NCBI GenBank assembly: GCA_007751475.1 | Contig: CP036434.1 | Location: 6,701,524-6,765,523, forward strand | Length of the DNA stretch: 64,000 nucleotides | Direction: 5' to 3' | Source of the DNA: Saltatorellus ferox | GTDB lineage: Bacteria > Planctomycetota > UBA1135 > GCA-002686595 | In this document: positions 1 through 8,334 of the stretch, piece by piece | How positions within the stretch are numbered: the stretch's first letter is position 1 | How the letters are laid out: every line of letters starts with the position of its first letter | The notes under the pieces: model-generated | What the model was told of the DNA's origin: nothing | What the model saw: the letters and a program-made list of their open reading frames with translations, nothing else | The model's database searches: none | Translations under genes and position numbers: made by a program

Positions 1-2598
1 TACTCGATCGGGAAGTCCGACGACGAGACCGAGAAGCTCCGCAAGGCGAAGAAGCCCGTGGAGAACCAGATGGGACTCTTCGACCTCGTCCGCGGGGAGA
101 AAGTCGAGATCGACGGCGTACGGAGCTTCGAGTTCTCGAGCGACGGCGCGTTCCTGGCCATGCGGCGCTACGCTCCCAAGGGCGATGAGAACGGAACCGA
201 CCTCGTGATCCGTGACCTGGCCACGGGCCTGGACACTCACTTCGGCCGCGTGACGAGCGACGCGTGGAGCGAGTCGGGGCCCTGGATCGCCCTCACCGTC
301 GACGCCCCTGAGAAGCAGGGCAATGGACTGCGCGTCTACCACGCCGCCAGCGGCGTGCTGCGGACGCTCGACTCCGCCGAGGCCGAGTACGTCGGGATGA
401 GCTGGCGCGAGGACAGCGCGGACCTGGCCGTGATGCGCAAGAAGAGCTACGAGGACGATGAAGACGCGACGTTCACCGTCCTCGCCTGGAAGGACGTGTC
501 GAAGAAGAGCACCGAGCCCGCCGCGTTCTATCAGTTCAACGCCGAGGGATTTCCGGAGGACCTGCGCGTGACGGAACTGGCGGGCCTGCGCTGGTCCGAC
601 GACGGCGCGGCGCTCTACTTCGGCCTGAAGGAGTGGGACGAGAAGCCGGCCGAACTCGCCAAGGAGGCAGAGTCTTCCGAGAAGGCTGAGTCCCCCGAGA
701 AGGAGGGGGCTGCGAAGGACGGGGAGAAGCCTGCAGAAGTAGAGACGGAGTCCAAGGCTGAATCGAAGGAGAAGAGCAAGAAGCGCGAGGCGCTGAGAGA
801 CTCCCTGGAGGACGCGCCAGGCGTCGAGGTCTGGCACGCGCGCGACATTCGCATCATCCCGCGCCAGAAGCTCATGGAGGGCCGCGATGAGCGGGAGACC
901 TTGATGGCCGTCTGGTGGATCGAGGAGAACCGGCTCGTCCAGCTCGAGAACACGCACGTCGAGGACGTGGAGATCCTCGAAGGCGGCCTCCGGGCCCTCG
1001 GACGCGACGAGACTCCCCACGAAGAAGAGCAGCGCTTCGCCGCGACCCAGGCGGACATCTTCTCCGTCGACGTGAAAACAGGCGACCACACGCGCCTGCT
1101 GGAGCGCGTGAAGTTCACCATGACCGGCCACCCGAAAGGCCGCTACTTCCTGTACGTCAGGGACGGCCACATCTGGTCGCACGATCTGGACACGAGCGAG
1201 TCCGTCAACCTGACCGGAGGCGTCGACACGAACTTCATCGACCAGGAAGACTCGTCGCTCACGGACGAGAAAGACCCCTACGGCGTCTGCGGCTGGACGA
1301 AGGACGGGAAGCGCGTGCTCCTCTACGACCGCTACGACATCTGGTCCTTCCCGCTCAAGGGTGGCAAGCCCGATCGACTGACCAGCGGCGCGGAGAACCA
1401 GATCGTGGCGCGTCGCGCGCGCGTCGCGGCCGATCGCGACGACGACGAGTTCGTGAAGATGGACGAAGGCTTCTACGTCAGCCTCTACGGAGATCTCACG
1501 AAGAAGTCCGGCTACGGAATGATCCAGGGCGGCTCGCCCATGAAGCCGCTGATCTGGAAGGACGCGCAGGTCTCGCGCCTGATGCGGGCCGAAGACGCGC
1601 CCGTCTTCGCGTATCGGGTCGAGGACTTCGACGACTCCCCCGACCTCGTCGTCACAGGACCCAAGCTGGCCGACACCAAGGAGGTCTCGGCCACCAATGC
1701 GTTCGCCAGCCAGTTCGCCTGGGGCCACTCCGAGCTCGTCGACTACGAGAACGCGAACGGCGTGCCGCTCCAGGGTGCGCTCTTCTATCCAGCCGGCTAC
1801 GACCCGTCGAAGACGTACCCGATGGTCGTCTACATCTACGAACTGCGGAGCCAGTCGCTGCACCAGTACGCTTCTCCATCGGAAACGAATCCGTACAGCA
1901 CCGCCGTCTTCACCCAGAACGGCTACTTCGTGTTCCAGCCGGACATCGTCTATCGCGCCCAGAATCCGGGGCTGTCGGCGGTCGAGTGCGTCGTGCCGGC
2001 CGTCCAGAAAGTGCTGGAGAGCGGCAAGGTCGACCCGAAGCGCGTCGGGCTCTTCGGTCACTCGTGGGGCGCGTATCAAACCGCGTTCATCGTGACCCAG
2101 ACCGACCTGTTCGCCGCCGGCATCGCGGGTGCACCGCTCACGAACATGATGAGCATGTCGATGAGCATCTACTGGAACTCCGGCGAGACCGACGCCAAGA
2201 TCTTCCACGAGAGTCAGGGCCGCATGGACCGCCCTTTCTGGCGCGACGTCCAGACGTACATCGCGAACTCCCCCATCTTCTCGATCGAGAAACTGAACAC
2301 GCCGCTGCTCGTGGCCTTCGGAGACAACGATGGCGCGGTGGACTGGCAGCAGGGGATCGAGATGTACAACGCGGCGCGACTGGCGCAGCGCCCGTACGTG
2401 ATGCTGGTCTACCCGGGCGAGAACCACGGGCTGCGGGAGAAGCCGAACCAGGTGGACTACCACCATCGCGTGCGCGAGTGGTTCGACACCTACCTGAACG
2501 GCGCCGAGGCTCCGAAGTGGATCTCCGAGGGCATGCCCTGGCTGGAGCAGAAAGAGGCCCTCGAGAAGAAGGGCGACAAGGGCAAGGAGAAGGAGTAG
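1..2598 (+). CDS. S9-family serine peptidase (prolyl oligopeptidase / dipeptidyl aminopeptidase type), 5' end cut by window
   Basis: The frame is open from base 1, so the true start lies upstream; a GTG at 58 is only an internal candidate. Counting from that GTG, the first ~560 residues look like the beta-propeller of S9 peptidases and the last ~280 are an alpha/beta hydrolase domain. The triad is visible: Ser669 in GHSWGAY, Asp758 in GDNDGAVDW and His790 in GENHGL. These enzymes cleave peptides after proline or hydrophobic residues; an exported role in peptide scavenging is likely, but the signal peptide is outside the window. Residues ~200-247 form a Glu/Lys/Ala-rich insertion of low complexity inside the propeller, and the extreme C-terminus is again Lys/Glu-rich. 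The family call is secure; substrate specificity is not. Confidence 0.93.
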   Translation, partial: YSIGKSDDETEKLRKAKKPVENQMGLFDLVRGEKVEIDGVRSFEFSSDGAFLAMRRYAPKGDENGTDLVIRDLATGLDTHFGRVTSDAWSESGPWIALTVDAPEKQGNGLRVYHAASGVLRTLDSAEAEYVGMSWREDSADLAVMRKKSYEDDEDATFTVLAWKDVSKKSTEPAAFYQFNAEGFPEDLRVTELAGLRWSDDGAALYFGLKEWDEKPAELAKEAESSEKAESPEKEGAAKDGEKPAEVETESKAESKEKSKKREALRDSLEDAPGVEVWHARDIRIIPRQKLMEGRDERETLMAVWWIEENRLVQLENTHVEDVEILEGGLRALGRDETPHEEEQRFAATQADIFSVDVKTGDHTRLLERVKFTMTGHPKGRYFLYVRDGHIWSHDLDTSESVNLTGGVDTNFIDQEDSSLTDEKDPYGVCGWTKDGKRVLLYDRYDIWSFPLKGGKPDRLTSGAENQIVARRARVAADRDDDEFVKMDEGFYVSLYGDLTKKSGYGMIQGGSPMKPLIWKDAQVSRLMRAEDAPVFAYRVEDFDDSPDLVVTGPKLADTKEVSATNAFASQFAWGHSELVDYENANGVPLQGALFYPAGYDPSKTYPMVVYIYELRSQSLHQYASPSETNPYSTAVFTQNGYFVFQPDIVYRAQNPGLSAVECVVPAVQKVLESGKVDPKRVGLFGHSWGAYQTAFIVTQTDLFAAGIAGAPLTNMMSMSMSIYWNSGETDAKIFHESQGRMDRPFWRDVQTYIANSPIFSIEKLNTPLLVAFGDNDGAVDWQQGIEMYNAARLAQRPYVMLVYPGENHGLREKPNQVDYHHRVREWFDTYLNGAEAPKWISEGMPWLEQKEALEKKGDKGKEKE

Positions 2599-2641
2599 CC
2601 GGTACGGCACCGGGCGAGCAGACTCGCGTATCCTGAGGGAC

Positions 2642-3922
2642 ATGCTCCCCATCGCGACCCTGCCCCTGCTGGCCCTGCTGCCCCTGCTGCTCACTACAGC
2701 GCTGTCGCCTGGCTCGACCCCCGCGGCGATCCAGGCGACGGCCCAGCGCGGCGCGCCCTCGTCCCAGACTCCTGACCGGAAGAACGTCGGCGCCTGGGCC
2801 GACTTCATCCGACCGAGCGCCGAGGAACTCAAGTTCGAGTCCATCGGCTGGCGCAATCAGTTCTGGCCGGCGGTCCTGGAAGCCAAGAAGCTCGGCCGAC
2901 CCATCCTGCTCTGGACCATGAACGGCCATCCCCTCGGCTGCACATGAAACAACGGCGTCCGCGGACGCCAGCTGGTCTGGTCAGACCCCAAGATCAAGAA
3001 GCTCAGCGCCGAGTTCGTCACGGTCGCGGAGGAGGTCCACTTCATCTATCCCGAAGGCGAGTGGTCTCTCTCGCAGCTGAAGGACGATCCCGCGCACCTG
3101 TTCTTCAAGCGCTACGGCGAGTCCATGCCCGCGGGCGACTGGAACGACCCCGGCACGAAGCAAGGGATCTACATGATCGGTCCCGACGCCGAGTACCTCG
3201 AAGGGGCCCACGCCGCCAGCGGGAGCGCGGAACGCCTCGTCGAGCGACTGGAGCGTGCGCTGGAGCGCTGGGGGAAGCTCAAGGAAGAGAAGAAGTACGC
3301 GAACGAAAGCGTTCCCGCGGGTGAGGCCATCGCGCCGCCCGACGTGGACGCGGCGCCGCTGGCGCTGCGCATCTCCTTCCGTGATCTGCCGCGCGGCAAG
3401 GGCGATCGCTCGGGTCGACGCCGCACGAAGAAAGACCTCAAGGGACGCTCCTGGATGGCGTTCACCGAGTGGGCCTGGAACCAGAACTGGCTGACGATCG
3501 AGGAGCCAGCGCTGCTCGTCACCGACTCCAGGGACCCGGTAGCGGTGCCCGCAGCCGTCGCCGATGCGATCGTGCGCCGGGCCCTCGTCGACAACGTACG
3601 GGGCCAAAACCCCGCGTGGAGGCCGGAGGACGTCCAGGAAGCGACCTTGCAGATGCGCGCGGTCGACGTGACGCCGGAGACGATCGAAGTGGAGTACACC
3701 GGCGCGGCTCGGATGCAGGCTGGCGAGAAGCGCTACGCGCCCACTCTCTTCGGACGCGCGATCTGGGACCGGAAAGCCGAGGCGTTCCGCTCGCTCCAGA
3801 TCGTCGCCATCGGCGAACGCGCGGGCGCTGCGACCTTCAATCAGCGCGGCGAGGACAAGGCGCCGTCGCCGATGGGCGTCCTCCTCGAACTCCATGGTTG
3901 TTCGAACGAATCGGGCGAGTAG
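2642..3922 (+). CDS. Exported thioredoxin-like protein, candidate selenoprotein (in-frame TGA at 2945-2947)
   Basis: Two open stretches, 2642-2944 and 2948-3922, share one frame and are separated by a single TGA. The first begins with a hydrophobic signal peptide (residues 1-~30) and enters a thioredoxin-like fold (GRPILLWTMNGHPLGCT). The TGA would be residue 102, giving Cys100-Thr101-Sec102, followed by NNGVRGR. The 324 codons after it keep the region's codon style and read as a normal globular protein. The redox-motif position, together with hairpins just downstream, suggests selenocysteine. The alternatives are a nonsense mutation or sequencing error; the downstream part has no convincing start of its own (the ATG at 3125 lies deep inside the domain). 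It sits 43 bases after the S9 peptidase and 9 bases before trmK, so co-transcription is likely. The catalysed reaction is unknown. Confidence 0.72.
2954..2987 (+). promoter_or_regulatory. Candidate bacterial SECIS hairpins downstream of the in-frame TGA
   Basis: Two short stem-loops lie within 40 bases 3' of the TGA. The first pairs GGCGTC (2954-2959) with GACGCC (2964-2969) around the loop CGCG. The second pairs GGTCT (2974-2978) with AGACC (2983-2987) around the loop GGTC. Bacterial SECIS elements sit inside the coding sequence, roughly 16-37 bases after the UGA, with G among the first loop bases; the second hairpin fits that description. Both are read by eye with no folding energy, so they are supporting evidence only. 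Confidence 0.45.
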
Positions 3923-3931
3923 TCCACCCTT

Positions 3932-4684
3932 TTGAGCTGGAAGATCCCCACGCATTGGCGGGATGCGCTCTCCTCGCATCCCGCCCCACGCCTGCGCGGC
4001 ATCGGCCCGCGCCTGTCGGCGGTCGCGCTCGCCGTCCCGGAAGGCTCCGTCGCCATCGACATCGGGGCGGACCACGGGCTGTTGAGTCGTGCCTTGCTGC
4101 TCGCGGGCCGAGTGCGTTTCATCTACGCGACCGATGCCTCGGACGCAGCGCTGGAAGGCGCGAGGAAGGCCCTCGCCCGCGGCATCGAGGAGGGCCGCGC
4201 CGCCGTCCTCCACGGCGATGGCTTCGAGGGTACGCCGCCGGGCGAGATCGACTGCGCGATCCTCGCGGGCACCGGGTCCATCACAGCCCTGGAGATCGTC
4301 CGTCGCGGCCTCGCTTCCGGCCATCGTCCGCGCCGGATCGTCTTCCAGCCATCGGGCGGTGAGCACGACGTGCGCACCGAGATGCTGAACCTCGGCTACG
4401 GCCTCGTCGCCGAGCAGCTGGTCGCGGAAGGCCAGCGGCTCTTCATGGTGCTCGTCTTCGAGGACGGGACCGGCGTTCGCTCGCTGGACGGCGTGACCGA
4501 TCGCTTCGTGGGCCCTTTCATCTCTTCCGCGGAAGGGGCGCTCTTGAGCGCGTGGCTCGACGGCCAGGCGAGCTGGCTCGGCGACCTGGTGGAACGGGCG
4601 ACGGATCCTGCTGAGGCCGCCGAATGGCGCGAACGGCTCGCTTCGATCACCGAGCTGCGAGAACGCACCGGAACGATTCGATGA
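3932..4684 (+). CDS. trmK: TrmK-type tRNA (adenine(22)-N1)-methyltransferase
   Basis: A Rossmann-fold SAM methyltransferase of the TrmK/COG2384 family, which makes m1A22 in tRNA in characterised Gram-positive examples. The SAM-binding motif I is VAIDIGADHGLLS near residue 48, followed by the acidic turn ATDAS and the family-typical ILAGTGS and FQPSGGEHDVRTEMLNLGY segments. At 250 residues it has normal family length. The only start near the expected N-terminus is the TTG at 3932, nine bases after the preceding stop; later ATGs would remove motif I. The usual AGMGG-like loop reads AGTGS here, a small deviation. Activity on tRNA in this organism is inferred from the family. Confidence 0.85.
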   Translation: MSWKIPTHWRDALSSHPAPRLRGIGPRLSAVALAVPEGSVAIDIGADHGLLSRALLLAGRVRFIYATDASDAALEGARKALARGIEEGRAAVLHGDGFEGTPPGEIDCAILAGTGSITALEIVRRGLASGHRPRRIVFQPSGGEHDVRTEMLNLGYGLVAEQLVAEGQRLFMVLVFEDGTGVRSLDGVTDRFVGPFISSAEGALLSAWLDGQASWLGDLVERATDPAEAAEWRERLASITELRERTGTIR

Positions 4685-4716
4685 ACAGGTTGGCCCCGTC
4701 GCGCCATTATCGGAAT

Positions 4717-5376
4717 ATGGGAGCCTCACACGCCCCTGCTCCCCCTGCCTCCACGCGCGCCATGACGTCTCTGCCTTGCCTGATTCCAGTCGCTCTCCAG
4801 GAGGGCACCGTCGAGGTCAACGGTTGGCTCCTCGCTGGCGGCGCCGCGGCGATCGTCGCGGTCTTCGTGGTCTGGCAGATGATCCAGAAGTCCCGCGCCG
4901 ATCGCGCGCGAGAGGAGATCCTGGAGCAGGGCCCTGCCGTGATGGAGGAGGCTCGCTTCTGGGACCTCGTCCAGCAGGCCAAACGTCAGGCGTCAGGCGA
5001 CATGCTGAAGCGCCCCTCCGAGCTGAACGGAATCCTGCGCGACGTGGAGCCGCTGGACGTGGCGGCGTTCCACGAACGCTACACGAAGGAGCTGGAGCGA
5101 GCCGACAAGCCCTCGCTGCGCGCGATCGCCGACGCCTTCATCAAGAACTGCACCGACTCGAACTTCGTGGCCTTCCGCGACTGGCTGATCTCCGAGGGCC
5201 GCGAGACCTTCGATCGGGTCGTCGCCGATCCGTCTTCGCTTCCGGCGCCGGTCGGAAAAGAGATCGTGACGCTGGAAGCCTTCGGCTACGTGGCGCCGCG
5301 GGTCTACAAGTCGAAGGCGGGCAAGCCGATCTCGCGCGCGATCGAGGATCAGATCGCCGCCGCTACCGGGGAATGA
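4717..5376 (+). CDS. DUF4240-domain protein with N-terminal membrane anchor
   Basis: The protein has one hydrophobic helix near the N-terminus (VNGWLLAGGAAAIVAVFVVWQMI), a basic stretch, and then a soluble domain starting ARFWDLVQQAKRQA. That domain carries the hallmarks of DUF4240: a FWxLV start, FIKNCTDSNFVAFRDWLISEGR, and a terminal FGYVA segment. DUF4240 proteins have no established function. Two starts are plausible, ATG 4717 and ATG 4762; neither has a strong ribosome-binding site, and the shorter one still keeps the helix. A GC-rich hairpin follows the stop directly. Confidence 0.75.
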   Translation: MGASHAPAPPASTRAMTSLPCLIPVALQEGTVEVNGWLLAGGAAAIVAVFVVWQMIQKSRADRAREEILEQGPAVMEEARFWDLVQQAKRQASGDMLKRPSELNGILRDVEPLDVAAFHERYTKELERADKPSLRAIADAFIKNCTDSNFVAFRDWLISEGRETFDRVVADPSSLPAPVGKEIVTLEAFGYVAPRVYKSKAGKPISRAIEDQIAAATGE

Positions 5377-5377
5377 G

Positions 5378-5418
5378 CAACGGCCCCGGGGATCGTCGTT
5401 CGATCCGCGGGGCCGTTG
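5378..5418. terminator. Bidirectional hairpin terminator
   Basis: CAACGGCCCC (5378-5387) pairs perfectly with GGGGCCGTTG (5409-5418), and GATCG/CGATC can pair inside. It lies between the convergent DUF4240 gene and ppiC and is followed by TTT on the plus side, fitting a shared intrinsic terminator. Confidence 0.7.
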
Positions 5419-5448
5419 TTTGACGTCAAGTCACGTGCGAGCCAAAAG

Positions 5449-5727
5449 CTACGAGCGGCTCGTCACCTCGAGCAGGTGGTAGCCGAACTGCGTCTTGACC
5501 GGGCCGTGGACCTCGCCGACGGCTTCGTTGAAGACGACGGTGTCGAACTCCTTCACCATCTGGCCGGGGCCGAACTCACCGAGTGCGCCGCCGTTCTTGC
5601 CGGAAGGACAGGTCGAGTGCTGCTTGGCGAGATCCTCGAAGCTGGCGCCCGAAGCGATCTGAGCTTTGAGTTCGAGGCACTTCTCTTCGGTCGGGACGAG
5701 GATGTGACGGGCGGTAGCGCGGGCCAT
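5449..5727 (-). CDS. ppiC: Parvulin-type peptidyl-prolyl cis-trans isomerase (PpiC)
   Basis: A 92-residue single-domain parvulin, the size of E. coli PpiC. It starts ARATARHILVPTEEKCLELK and keeps the family motifs: FEDLAKQHSTCPSGKNGGALGEFGPGQMV with the active-site Cys/Ser region, FDTVVF, and the closing TQFGYHLLEV. It has no signal peptide or anchor, so a cytoplasmic folding role is expected, unlike SurA or PrsA. Start ATG at 5727. It is transcribed convergently with the DUF4240 gene and stands alone. Confidence 0.93.
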   Translation of the reverse strand: MARATARHILVPTEEKCLELKAQIASGASFEDLAKQHSTCPSGKNGGALGEFGPGQMVKEFDTVVFNEAVGEVHGPVKTQFGYHLLEVTSRS

Positions 5728-5897
5728 GGTCTGATGCGGGGCTGGATTCCAGGGGACGGTTCAAGAAACGGGCCGAAATGGTAGCCGCGACGATCGGGCG
5801 CGTAAACCGCAAGACCCGAGTCGCCGATCCATGCCCCTCATGCGCCCCCTCCGGGCCCATGAGTGCCGGATGAGAACGGATGATCTATGCTGCGCCC

Positions 5898-7028
5898 ATG
5901 CTCATCCCGTCGTGCCTGCGCCGGGCGCCCCTCGCGGGCACCCTCGTTCTCCTCACCGCCCTCGGCGGTGCACATGCCCAACATTCGGGCCGGATCGCAG
6001 CCGACCAGGTCCAGGAGATCGGCCGTAAGCGCGTCTACATGGGCCGGGAGATCGCCCAGACCATGCACTGGCGCGGGGCGGACTGGCTCATGCGCGAGAC
6101 CCGTGAGAACGAAGAGAACGGCCAGCAGCTCCGCGCGTGGCTCGACGTCGGACGGGGCGCGTCCGTGGCGGATCTCGGCTGCGGCAACGGCTATCACACG
6201 ATTCCGCTGGCGCGGGCGGTGGGCCCCGAGGGCCGCGTCTTCGCGGTGGACCTCCAGCCCGAGATGCTGAAGCTGCTCGATCGCCGCGTCGGTGAAGAGG
6301 CCGCGCGCCTCGGAACGCCCCTGAACGTGGCGCCGGTCGTCGCCACGATCGATAACCCCCATCTGCCCGCGGACTCCTGCGACTTCGTCCTGATGGTCGA
6401 CGTCTACCACGAGCTCAGCCACCCGCGCCGCGTGCTCCAGGCGGTCCGCGAATCGCTCCGGGAAGAAGGCACCCTGGTGCTGGTGGAGTTCCGCACGGAG
6501 GACAAGAGCGTTCCGATCAAGCCGGAGCACAAGATGACGAAGGCCCAGATGATCGCCGAAATGGCGGCCAACGGCTTCGTTCTGGCAGCCGAGACGGACG
6601 AGCTGCCGTGGCAGCATGCGATGGCGTTCGCGCCGTTCCCGGAGCCCGAAGCACCCGCCGATGGTTCGTCCATGACCCCGCCGCCGCTCGGGGCCCAGGC
6701 GATGGCCGCCGGCTTCCTCGACGCGCTGCGCCGTGACGATCCGCGAATCGTCGCGCCGTTCCTGGACCGGGCGGTGATGATCGACGGCGGACTGCCGTGG
6801 GCCGGCAAGGACACCGCGGTCGAAATCGGCCGGTGGATGAAGGCTGAAAGCGCGCCGCTCGTTCCCGAGGGAACGAAAGCCGAGCTGACCCGCGTCGGAA
6901 CCGGGCACGTCACGGGACGGCTCCTGCCGCCGGAGGGCCAGTCCGTCTTCGAGGACCGCGTCCTCATCGAGCTCAACCGCGATGAGAACGGCCTCTGGCT
7001 CGTCGACGCATGGCACGCGGCGCCGTGA
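5898..7028 (+). CDS. Exported class I SAM-dependent methyltransferase with C-terminal NTF2/SnoaL-like domain
   Basis: Starting at ATG 5898 (an ATG also lies at 5880) gives a clear signal peptide, MLIPSCLRRAPLAGTLVLLTALGGAHAQ. Next comes a methyltransferase fold: motif I VADLGCGNGYHTIPLARAVG, acidic loop VFAVDLQPEML, DSCDFVLMVDVYHEL and RVLQAVRESLREEGTLVLVEFR. The last ~115 residues (AGFLDALRRDDPRIV to LVDAWHAA) look like an NTF2/SnoaL fold. The substrate is unknown. An exported SAM enzyme is unexpected because SAM is cytoplasmic, although family members with signal peptides are often annotated in planctomycetes and acidobacteria. The stop overlaps the GTG of the next gene (GTGA), so the two are translationally coupled. 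Confidence 0.82.
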   Translation: MLIPSCLRRAPLAGTLVLLTALGGAHAQHSGRIAADQVQEIGRKRVYMGREIAQTMHWRGADWLMRETRENEENGQQLRAWLDVGRGASVADLGCGNGYHTIPLARAVGPEGRVFAVDLQPEMLKLLDRRVGEEAARLGTPLNVAPVVATIDNPHLPADSCDFVLMVDVYHELSHPRRVLQAVRESLREEGTLVLVEFRTEDKSVPIKPEHKMTKAQMIAEMAANGFVLAAETDELPWQHAMAFAPFPEPEAPADGSSMTPPPLGAQAMAAGFLDALRRDDPRIVAPFLDRAVMIDGGLPWAGKDTAVEIGRWMKAESAPLVPEGTKAELTRVGTGHVTGRLLPPEGQSVFEDRVLIELNRDENGLWLVDAWHAAP

Positions 7029-7756
7029 CGACGCTGCACTGGTCCGAGGTTCCGGCGAGACTCCCTGGATGGCTCGGACCGTGCGCGCTCGAGTTCGACC
7101 CCAAGCGCGCCGCGTTCATCGGAAAGGACGCGTCGACGGGAGAGCGGATCACGTTCACGCCCCCGCGCGTGGTGCCGCTGCCGGACGCCCTCATGGACCA
7201 GGTGGAAGACGACTCCGCCGCGGCCTTCGCGCGCCGCGCACGCCGGAGATCCAGCAGCGACGCCGGAGCCAGCGGCGACCTCGAGACGTACCTGCGCGCC
7301 TATCCCCAGGAACTGCCCGATCAGTGCATGATCCTCGCCCAGGCGGGCGCGGTCGCGCTGGCCATGTTCCGGGGCGGCGAGCCCGTCGCGACCAAGGCCT
7401 TCAAGCGCTACGTGGTTCGGGGAAGCGGGCGAGCGCAGCCCACCTACCTGGCGTCCAAGGGCAAGTCCCGCTACGGGTCGCGCCTGCGTCTCCAGAATGC
7501 GCGCCTGCTCATCGAAGAGACCAATGAGAAGCTGACCGCGCTCTGGAAAGAACACGGCGCCCCCGACCAGATCCTGGTGGGCGCGCCGCCGCGGCTCTGG
7601 GCCGATCTGTTCCTCGCACCGAATCCCCCGCCGTTCACGAAGGACACTCCCATCACGAGGGTGCCACTCGACGTCGATGTGCCGACGACGACCGTGCTGC
7701 TCAGGACCTACAAGTCGCTGCTCTACGGACGCCTGGAGCGCGATTCGGATCAGTGA
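7025..7756 (+). CDS. Vms1-like release-factor (VLRF1/eRF1-fold) homologue, probable
   Basis: The C-terminal ~140 residues resemble the VLRF1 domain of Vms1/ANKZF1 and its bacterial relatives: TKAFKRYVVRGSGRAQ, then a Gly/Ser/Lys segment SKGKSRYGSRLRLQNARLLIEETNEKL, and a final VPTTTVLLRTYKSLLYGRL. Eukaryotic Vms1 releases stalled nascent chains from 60S-bound tRNA during ribosome quality control; bacterial VLRF1 proteins are predicted to act on peptidyl-tRNA. The invariant Gln region is kept as GRAQ. The start is either GTG 7025, overlapping the upstream stop as GTGA, or ATG 7010. The gene ends inside a 13 bp triple repeat that supplies its last residues (DSDQ). The family call rests on pattern recognition alone. 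Confidence 0.6.
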   Translation: MTTLHWSEVPARLPGWLGPCALEFDPKRAAFIGKDASTGERITFTPPRVVPLPDALMDQVEDDSAAAFARRARRRSSSDAGASGDLETYLRAYPQELPDQCMILAQAGAVALAMFRGGEPVATKAFKRYVVRGSGRAQPTYLASKGKSRYGSRLRLQNARLLIEETNEKLTALWKEHGAPDQILVGAPPRLWADLFLAPNPPPFTKDTPITRVPLDVDVPTTTVLLRTYKSLLYGRLERDSDQ

Positions 7757-7780
7757 TTCGGATCAGTGATTCGGATCAGT
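7742..7780. repeat. Three perfect tandem copies of a 13 bp repeat spanning two convergent gene ends
   Basis: GATTCGGATCAGT occurs three times back to back (7742-7754, 7755-7767, 7768-7780). The plus-strand gene stops at the first/second copy junction (TGA 7754-7756), and the minus-strand slyD takes its stop from the third copy (7776-7778). The perfect identity suggests a recent slippage duplication. Confidence 0.95.
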
Positions 7781-8273
7781 GATGATGGCCGCCAGGGCCA
7801 TGTACGTGACCGTGCTCCTTCTCTTCGGCGGTGGCAGCGCGAACTTCGACGACCTCGATCGAGAAGTTGAGTTCCTGGCCCGCGAGCGGGTGGTTGAAGT
7901 CCACCGTCACGGTCTCGTCCGAGACCTCCTTGATCGTGCCCATGATCGGGCGCTGCTGCTCGTCGGTGGCCTGGAACTGGATCCCTGCCTCGAGCTGCGC
8001 GTCCGGCGGGAACATCGTCCGCGGCACGGTCTGAACCGCCTCGTCGTGCCGAGGGCCGTAGCCCTCCTCCGGCGTCACCTTGACGTCGAACTTCTGCCCC
8101 TCGGCCTTGCCGGACATGGCCGACTCCAGGCCGGGAACGATGTTCCCTGAGCCGTGGAGGTACGCGAGGGGCTCGGAGCCCTCGGAGCTATCGACCACCT
8201 GGCCATCGCCGAGGACCAGCTTGTAGTGCATCGTGACGACGGATCCGTCGGCGATGGTGTTTGCTTGAGTCAT
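7776..8273 (-). CDS. slyD: SlyD-type FKBP peptidyl-prolyl isomerase
   Basis: A 165-residue FKBP-type isomerase with an inserted-flap domain: MTQANTIADGSVVTMHYKLVL, SSEGSEPLAYLHGSGNIVPGLESAM, and the insert from VKVTPEEGYGPRHDEAVQTVPRTMFP. It closes with VDFNHPLAGQELNFSIEVVEVR. The C-terminus is His-rich (EHGHVHGPGGHHH), like the metal-binding tail of E. coli SlyD, which also delivers nickel. Cytoplasmic folding and metal-chaperone roles follow from the family. The ATG at 8273 gives the usual family N-terminus; an upstream ATG (8300) would add nine residues. Its stop lies in a 13 bp tandem repeat. Confidence 0.93.
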   Translation of the reverse strand: MTQANTIADGSVVTMHYKLVLGDGQVVDSSEGSEPLAYLHGSGNIVPGLESAMSGKAEGQKFDVKVTPEEGYGPRHDEAVQTVPRTMFPPDAQLEAGIQFQATDEQQRPIMGTIKEVSDETVTVDFNHPLAGQELNFSIEVVEVRAATAEEKEHGHVHGPGGHHH

Positions 8274-8334
8274 GTCGAAGAGACTAAGCCGACCCGGCAC
8301 CCTTCTGGGACCCCGCTAGCGGAATTAATGGCGG

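Noticed and set aside
2981-4729. Minus-strand open frame of 582 codons over the selenoprotein candidate and trmK
   Set aside because: Its composition is Arg/Ala/Gly-biased and it overlaps two plus-strand genes with clear family motifs.
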